DNA of 64,000 bases from an uncultured Flavobacteriales bacterium. Its GTDB lineage: Bacteria; Bacteroidota; Bacteroidia; Flavobacteriales; Crocinitomicaceae. Location of the stretch: NCBI GenBank assembly GCA_946482515.1, contig CAMLRS010000001.1:248001-312000 (forward strand). Reading direction: 5' to 3'. Under the pieces are notes generated by a model. That model was given only the letters and a program-made list of their open reading frames with translations, ran no database searches and was not told where the DNA came from. The position numbers and the translations under genes are program-made. Shown one piece after another: positions 58,846-64,000 of this stretch (positions within the stretch are counted from its first letter, which is position 1; each line of letters starts with the position of its first letter).

Positions 58846-59382
58846 TTAATGAATTTCTTTTTGGTCCAGTTCGATCAAACCGGTTTCGTTCAGCATTGCA
58901 TGCAGTTCTGCCTCGGAGAACTGTCCGTTCTCAGACAAGCGCAGCTCCATCACGAATTTATCGTCTGTGGTGCGCGGGTCCGGGTTCTGAGCAGGCATTC
59001 CCGGCAGCGTCTTGTTACGCAGCAGGTACGTGATCGCCATTCCGTGAGCAGCACACAATACGGTGAACTCGAAGGAAATCGGAATGAACGCCAGTACGTT
59101 GTCGAGGTAGCTCTCGTTCGGCTTACCACCAATGTTCATCGGCCAGTCCTCGATCATGAAGTAGCGCATACCGACAGTAGCGAGCATCAAACCGGTCAAA
59201 CCATAAATGAAGGCCATGATGCCGAGACGTGTGTTACGCACCCCGATGATCGGATCGATACCGTGGATCGGGAATGGTGAGAACACATCAGCAATTTTCA
59301 CTCCTTTAGCAACGAGCTTCTTTGCGCCATCTTTCAGCACATCGTCGTCGTCATACATTGCATAAATTACTTTCTCTGCCAT
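58846..59382 (-). CDS. actD: Alternative complex III subunit ActD (DUF3341)
   Basis: 178 residues with two TM segments (LGIMAFIYGLTGLMLATVGM and VLAFIPISFEFTVLCAAHGM). The N-terminus starts EKVIYAMYDDDDVLKDGAK, and the domain PIHGIDPIIGVRNTRL leads into the first TM, as in ActD/DUF3341 proteins. It is a structural subunit of the complex with no cofactor. It starts 7 nt downstream of actC and is followed by actE after 34 nt. Confidence 0.93.
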   Translation of the reverse strand: MAEKVIYAMYDDDDVLKDGAKKLVAKGVKIADVFSPFPIHGIDPIIGVRNTRLGIMAFIYGLTGLMLATVGMRYFMIEDWPMNIGGKPNESYLDNVLAFIPISFEFTVLCAAHGMAITYLLRNKTLPGMPAQNPDPRTTDDKFVMELRLSENGQFSEAELHAMLNETGLIELDQKEIH

Positions 59383-59389
59383 GTCTCAA

Positions 59390-60832
59390 TTAATGATTGT
59401 GAGTATTATCGTGGTCATGACCGCCATGACCGTGTTTCGCAAAATGTGGGTGTACCGGTGCGGTATCGTTCTTGTACGATTCACCGGAAGACTTCAGAAT
59501 GGTCTTGAGCTCATTGAGTGCCAGTACCGGGAAGAAACGGGCAAACAGGAGGAAGAACACGAAGAACAGACCGATCGTTCCGATGTAGACACCTAAGTCG
59601 ATGTGGCTTGGGTAGTGCATAGACCAGGAAGATGGCAGGTAATCGCGGTGGATGGATGTTACGATAATCACGTAACGCTCGAACCACATACCGATGTTCA
59701 CGATGATCGAGATGAAGAACGTAAACAGGAGGCTGCGACGCAACGGACGGAACCACATCAGCTGTGGTGAAACCACGTTGCAGGTCATCATCGACCAGTA
59801 AGCCCACCAGTAAGGACCGGAGAAACGGTTGATGAATGCGTATGCTTCATATTCAACACCGGAGTACCAGGATACGAAGAGCTCGGTCAGGTAAGCAACC
59901 CCTACGATGGAACCGGTTACCATGATTACGATGTTCATGTATTCCACGTGCTTGGTGTGGATGTACGCCTCCAGACGCATCGCTTTACGCATGATCAGGA
60001 GGAGTGTTTGTACCATCGCGAACCCGGAGAATACGGCTCCCGCTACGAAGTACGGAGGGAAGATCGTGGTGTGCCATCCAGGAATCACAGAAGTGGCAAA
60101 GTCGAAGGATACAATGGAGTGTACCGAGAATACGAGCGGTGTCGCAACGCCCGCCAGTACAAGTGAAACGAGCTCGAAACGGTTCCAGTGCTTAGCGCGG
60201 CCCGACCATCCGAAAGAAAGGATGGAGTACATTTTCTTCGGGATCGGCTTTTTCACACGGTCGCGGATGGTTGCAAAATCCGGGATCAGACCAATGTACC
60301 AGAACACGAGTGATACGGAAAGGTAGGTCGAGATCGCGAATACGTCCCAGAGGAGCGGCGAGTTGAAGTTTACCCACAGCGATCCGAAGTGGTTCGGGAT
60401 CGGCAGCGTCCAGTAACCTACCCACAGACGACCCATGTGGATCAGCGGGAACATACCTGCCATGAATACCGCGAAGATGGTCATCGCCTCAGCAGAACGG
60501 TTGATCGCCATACGCCATTTCTGACGGAACAGCAGGAGCACCGCTGAGATGAGCGTACCGGCGTGACCGATACCTACCCACCATACGAAGTTGGTGATAT
60601 CCCACGCCCAACCGATGGTCTTGTTCAATCCCCACACCCCGATACCGGTACCGAGCAGGTAGAAAATACATCCTACGCCGTACAGTCCGATGAGTAGCGC
60701 GATACCGAAGAGAATGTACCACATACGTGGTGCCTTGTCTTCGATGGGCTTACAAACATCCTCGGTAATCTCGTGGTATGTCTTGTGACCTAATATGAGC
60801 GGTTCACGAATTGCAGCTTCCTTATGCGACAT
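59390..60832 (-). CDS. actC: Alternative complex III, membrane subunit ActC (NrfD-like)
   Basis: 480 residues with about ten TM segments. It is an NrfD/PsrC-type quinol-binding membrane subunit: WWVGIGHAGTLISAVLLLFR, MAGMFPLIHMGRLWVGYWTL, PNHFGSLWVNFNSPLLWDVF and HSIVSFDFATSVIPGWHTTI, which are strongly conserved in ActC. It oxidises menaquinol together with the iron-sulfur protein ActB. The C-terminal tail is His-rich (HFAKHGHGGHDHDNTHNH), an unusual feature repeated in its operon partners. It starts 19 nt after actB. Confidence 0.95.
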   Translation of the reverse strand: MSHKEAAIREPLILGHKTYHEITEDVCKPIEDKAPRMWYILFGIALLIGLYGVGCIFYLLGTGIGVWGLNKTIGWAWDITNFVWWVGIGHAGTLISAVLLLFRQKWRMAINRSAEAMTIFAVFMAGMFPLIHMGRLWVGYWTLPIPNHFGSLWVNFNSPLLWDVFAISTYLSVSLVFWYIGLIPDFATIRDRVKKPIPKKMYSILSFGWSGRAKHWNRFELVSLVLAGVATPLVFSVHSIVSFDFATSVIPGWHTTIFPPYFVAGAVFSGFAMVQTLLLIMRKAMRLEAYIHTKHVEYMNIVIMVTGSIVGVAYLTELFVSWYSGVEYEAYAFINRFSGPYWWAYWSMMTCNVVSPQLMWFRPLRRSLLFTFFISIIVNIGMWFERYVIIVTSIHRDYLPSSWSMHYPSHIDLGVYIGTIGLFFVFFLLFARFFPVLALNELKTILKSSGESYKNDTAPVHPHFAKHGHGGHDHDNTHNH

Positions 60833-60851
60833 TTCAGTTTATATTAAGCAA

Positions 60852-63800
60852 TTAATGATTCGTTTTATTCCCGTGAGCGGCCTCTTTGTGACCGTGTCCT
60901 CCGCCGTGGCCGTGCGCTTCGTGAGCCAGTTTTTCCAGCTCTGCGTTGTGCTCGTTGCGCACTTTCACTTTGTACCACACGTTCGGCTTCACACCTACTT
61001 CTTCCAGTGCCTGGTATGAACGCTTGTCTTTCGAGCTCTTGCGGATGTTCGATGTGATATCGTTCCAGTCGCCGAAAGTGATCGCTCCTGCCGGACATGC
61101 ATCTGAACAAGCCGATTCGAAGTCGCTGTCGAGTACTTTGCGATTCTCGATCTTCGCCTCCAGTTTCGCGGATTGGATCTTCTGCACACAGAAAGAACAT
61201 TTCTCCATGACACCGCGCGTACGAACGGTTACGTCCGGGTTCAGCACCATACGACCAAGGTCGTCCTGCGCAGGGTTGATTTCTGTAAACTTCTTGTAAG
61301 AAGGATAGTTGAACCAGTTGAAGCGGCGTACTTTGTACGGACAGTTGTTCGCACAGTAACGGGTACCGATACAACGGTTGTAAGTCATTTGGTTCAGACC
61401 TTCGTTGGAGTGCGTCGTTGCAGCAACCGGGCAAACCGTTTCACACGGAGCATGGTTACACTGCTGACACATCATCGGCATGTGAACGACTTTCGGGTTC
61501 AATGAAGCGATCTCTGCTTTGTCGTAGTTGATATCTCCTTTGCGTGTACCGATAGTCGCTTCTTCATCGGAAGAAAAGTAGCGGTCGATACGCAGCCAGG
61601 CCATTTCACGACCGCGGCGTACTTCGTCTTTACCAACCACCGGAATGTTGTTTTCCGCCTGGCAGGCAATCAGACACGTACCGCAACCGAAGCACTGGTT
61701 CAGGTCGATGGTCATACCCCAACGGTGACCAACGTTTTCTACCGGATGTGCATCCCAGAGGTCGAATTCGTCGATTGGAGCTTCCACGTGGTTTCCGTGT
61801 TCGTCCAGACGCTGAAGCATGTGAGGCTTGTTGTAAACATCTCTGTCTTCGTTCTGGAAGATCTCCAGTGTTGTTTCACGAACGATGGAATGACGTCCCA
61901 TCACCGTGCTGTGGATCTGCGTAGAAGCAATCGGGTACAGATCACCTGCTTCTTTTGCAAGCGCACCCTGTGCAACCACGTCTGTTGTGTAACCACCGTT
62001 ATCCCAGGCTCTCAAACGGTAAGCATTCTTACCTACCGATACGCGGTTGCCTTTTTCGTCGGTTACATAACCACCGTATTGTTTTGTCTGGTAAGCAGCG
62101 TTACCAATTTCTTCGTTTCCTTCTCCACGACCGTAACCGAGGGCGATACCGATGGTTCCGAGTGCTTGTCCAGGTGATGGGTAAACCGGGAGCGTCATGC
62201 TCACACCGCCTACTTTCACTGTTGCCTGGTTGAGGCCGTTTTCCTGGTCGAATTCAGTGGCGTAATCACCTTTCTTCATCTCGACAGGGTTCATCGTGAT
62301 GTAGTTGTCCCAGGTTACTTTGGAGATCGGGTCAGCCATTTCCTGCAACCAAGGGTTACCGGCCATGTCACCGTTACCGATTCCGGCTTTCTGGTAGAGT
62401 ACTACTTCGAGTGCACCACCTTTCGGCAGCTTACCTGCAACGAGTCCCATTGAAGCTTCGTTGAACACTGGCATTACGTATGCCGGATCGATGAAGTCTT
62501 CCGTTGTGGAGTTGTGAACCGCCATGCTCCAGTAAGTGTGGAGGTCGGCGTATTTCGTTTGGTTCGGGAACCCGTAAGTTTCCCAGTTCTTGGCGATGTA
62601 ATCGTAAGCAACGCGGGAGTCTTTTCCGCCGCGGTTTGCTTTGCCAGCCCATACGAGGATGGTTTCCAGTGCAGCTGCTGTGTTGTGCAGCGGACGGATC
62701 GTTGGCTGGGAGAGTGCGTAAACACCTGCTTTCGGGTTGTGATCACCCCATGCCTCCAGCGCGTGGTGGTCAGCAGCAATGTATTTACATTTGGAAGCTG
62801 TTTCGTCTGCATATTGGGAAATCGCAACAGTGAGGCCCACTTTTCCGAGCGCAGCACCGAATTCTTTACCGTTTGGCAGGTTGTAAACCGGGTTGGAACC
62901 GAGGAAGATAACTGCTTCCGGTCCGTTCCCTGCGATTACTTCCGTAACGAGCTTCTGCATTTTCGCATCTTCCGACTGGAAGACGTTGAGTTCTTTTTCA
63001 AAGTTGATGGTCTTGCCGTAAGCACCCAGCACGCTGTTGAGCTTGTTGGTAAGGATCTGAACAGCTGTGTTGTTCGATCCGGAGATCACCACTGATTCAC
63101 CTTTGGATTGCATCAAAGATTTCACTGCTTCGTCTGCGACAGCCTGAACATCTTTCGAAAGGTTGGCAGGAACGCCAGCGTTCACACCAAATTTACCCAG
63201 GATGTAAGACAATACGGCTGCCTGCTCACTTGGCTTGATCATCGCACGGTAGTCGGCGTTGGAACCTGTGATCGACATCACTGTCTCGAACTGGAAGTGA
63301 CGGCTCATCCACTCACCATCCGGAAGGCGACGCTTACCGTAGTCGGCAGAGAAAGCGTTACCCATCAGCCATGTGCTCAGGAAGTCGGCACCAAGGCTAA
63401 CGATGGTTTTTGCGTTGAGGAAGTTGTAATCCGGAATGGAACGCTTGCCGAAAGAAGCAAGGTTCGCTTCACGCATACCGTTGTATGAAACTGCATCGTA
63501 TTGAACGATGTTGAAGTTCGGATGGTACACATCTGTCATTCCTTCTGCAGCAGGACCGCCGTACAGGGAAGCTGAAAGCTCAGCCAGTGCTCCGTACATG
63601 GAAGGAGAGATAATGGTGTTGCTGACGATCGCGATCTTACCGTTGTTTTTCGCGATGGTACGCAGCTGGTCGCCTACGTTTTTGTCGAGCTCAGCCCAGG
63701 TCTTCGCACCTTTTACGGTTGTCAGACGTGCGCTGTCGTAGAGCGACAGTACAGACGCCACGATCTGCGGAGTCAACGCACCTTGCGTAAACCCGAAGTC

Positions 63801-64000
63801 GCGGTTTCCTTTGATATAGATCGGACGACCTTCACGTGTTTTTACCACGATGCTCGCGTAAGCGTTACCATCATAGTAAGTCGAAGCGTACCAGGTAGCT
63901 GCACCCGGCGTTACGTTCTCCGGCTTGTTCACGTAAGGGATGGCTTTGGTCACAGGAGCCTCACAGGCTGCTACTGTTGCTGCTGCCACACTGAAACCGA
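60852..64000 (-). CDS. actB: Alternative complex III iron-sulfur subunit ActB, 5' end cut by the window
   Basis: At least 1049 residues are present. The window edge cuts the gene within or just after a Tat-type signal (GFSVAAATVAACEAPV), so the true start lies outside. The first ~730 residues resemble a molybdopterin oxidoreductase domain without visible cofactor ligands; it was probably lost, as in known ActB. The C-terminal part has four cysteine groups for iron-sulfur clusters: CFGCGTCLIACQAEN, CQQCNHAPCETVCPV, CIGTRYCANNCPYKVRR and CSFCVQK with CSDACPAGAITFGD. It links quinol oxidation to the electron chain. The C-terminal tail is His-rich (HGHGGGHGHKEAAHG). Confidence 0.95.
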   Translation of the reverse strand, partial: GFSVAAATVAACEAPVTKAIPYVNKPENVTPGAATWYASTYYDGNAYASIVVKTREGRPIYIKGNRDFGFTQGALTPQIVASVLSLYDSARLTTVKGAKTWAELDKNVGDQLRTIAKNNGKIAIVSNTIISPSMYGALAELSASLYGGPAAEGMTDVYHPNFNIVQYDAVSYNGMREANLASFGKRSIPDYNFLNAKTIVSLGADFLSTWLMGNAFSADYGKRRLPDGEWMSRHFQFETVMSITGSNADYRAMIKPSEQAAVLSYILGKFGVNAGVPANLSKDVQAVADEAVKSLMQSKGESVVISGSNNTAVQILTNKLNSVLGAYGKTINFEKELNVFQSEDAKMQKLVTEVIAGNGPEAVIFLGSNPVYNLPNGKEFGAALGKVGLTVAISQYADETASKCKYIAADHHALEAWGDHNPKAGVYALSQPTIRPLHNTAAALETILVWAGKANRGGKDSRVAYDYIAKNWETYGFPNQTKYADLHTYWSMAVHNSTTEDFIDPAYVMPVFNEASMGLVAGKLPKGGALEVVLYQKAGIGNGDMAGNPWLQEMADPISKVTWDNYITMNPVEMKKGDYATEFDQENGLNQATVKVGGVSMTLPVYPSPGQALGTIGIALGYGRGEGNEEIGNAAYQTKQYGGYVTDEKGNRVSVGKNAYRLRAWDNGGYTTDVVAQGALAKEAGDLYPIASTQIHSTVMGRHSIVRETTLEIFQNEDRDVYNKPHMLQRLDEHGNHVEAPIDEFDLWDAHPVENVGHRWGMTIDLNQCFGCGTCLIACQAENNIPVVGKDEVRRGREMAWLRIDRYFSSDEEATIGTRKGDINYDKAEIASLNPKVVHMPMMCQQCNHAPCETVCPVAATTHSNEGLNQMTYNRCIGTRYCANNCPYKVRRFNWFNYPSYKKFTEINPAQDDLGRMVLNPDVTVRTRGVMEKCSFCVQKIQSAKLEAKIENRKVLDSDFESACSDACPAGAITFGDWNDITSNIRKSSKDKRSYQALEEVGVKPNVWYKVKVRNEHNAELEKLAHEAHGHGGGHGHKEAAHGNKTNH

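Overview
The window looks like a chromosomal segment of a Bacteroidota member, most likely a Flavobacteriales-type bacterium (inference). The signs are type IX secretion (T9SS) sorting domains of types A and B, a SprE/PorW lipoprotein, a MurF-alanine racemase fusion, a DUF1800/DUF1501 pair, an alternative complex III cluster, and Bacteroidota-type TAnnTTTG promoter boxes instead of purine-rich ribosome binding sites. No rRNA, tRNA, CRISPR array, transposase or phage gene was recognised.

Layout. 1-6.5 kb, minus strand: the start of a secreted protein, a 1004-residue protein of unknown function, an AT-rich secreted protein, and a small operon (YbaB/EbfC, 5-formyltetrahydrofolate cyclo-ligase, a 52-residue membrane protein). 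6.6-9.9 kb, plus: a small acidic secreted protein, a SulP anion transporter with a beta-carbonic anhydrase (probable bicarbonate handling) and an AlkD-like protein. 10-14.6 kb, minus: a lectin-like T9SS type B cargo, a TauE/SafE permease, glutamate racemase and a glycosyltransferase. 14.8-23.3 kb, plus: a small membrane protein with an EamA transporter, a DinB-like protein, a giant AsmA-like protein, an orphan histidine kinase, a YD-repeat secreted protein, and an ECF sigma factor overlapping a one-TM protein. 23.4-30.4 kb, minus: a 1321-residue T9SS cargo, an M28 peptidase, a Glu-rich protein and a four-TM protein. 30.5-33.7 kb, plus: thymidine kinase, MurF-Alr and a small membrane protein. 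33.8-43.4 kb, minus: AtpZ and AtpI-like proteins, SprE/PorW, an AT-rich secreted protein beside a duplicated gene remnant, an outer-membrane-type protein, CvpA, a LURP-one-like protein, a cytochrome P450 and YebC. 43.7-53.5 kb is mixed: a secreted alpha/beta-hydrolase-like protein, RseP, a DUF4412-like protein, DUF1501 and DUF1800 proteins, QueG and RuvB. 53.6-64 kb, minus: a respiratory operon (actB, cut at the window end, then actC, D, E, F, coxB, coxA) that should carry electrons from menaquinol through alternative complex III to an aa3-type oxidase.

The most unusual content is between the genes. A 20-bp imperfect palindrome (consensus near CCTGCCTGTCGGCAGACAGG) occurs at six intergenic sites. 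At several of them a related uninterrupted copy of the surrounding repeat exists elsewhere in the window, so filled and empty sites can be compared directly. Two 21-bp variants lie in frame inside a Glu-rich coding sequence. The palindrome sits inside larger intergenic repeats, including 190-250 bp elements with 22-bp terminal inverted repeats. Many genes also have a TAnnTTTGC-type box only 3-6 nt before the start codon, suggesting leaderless or near-leaderless mRNAs.
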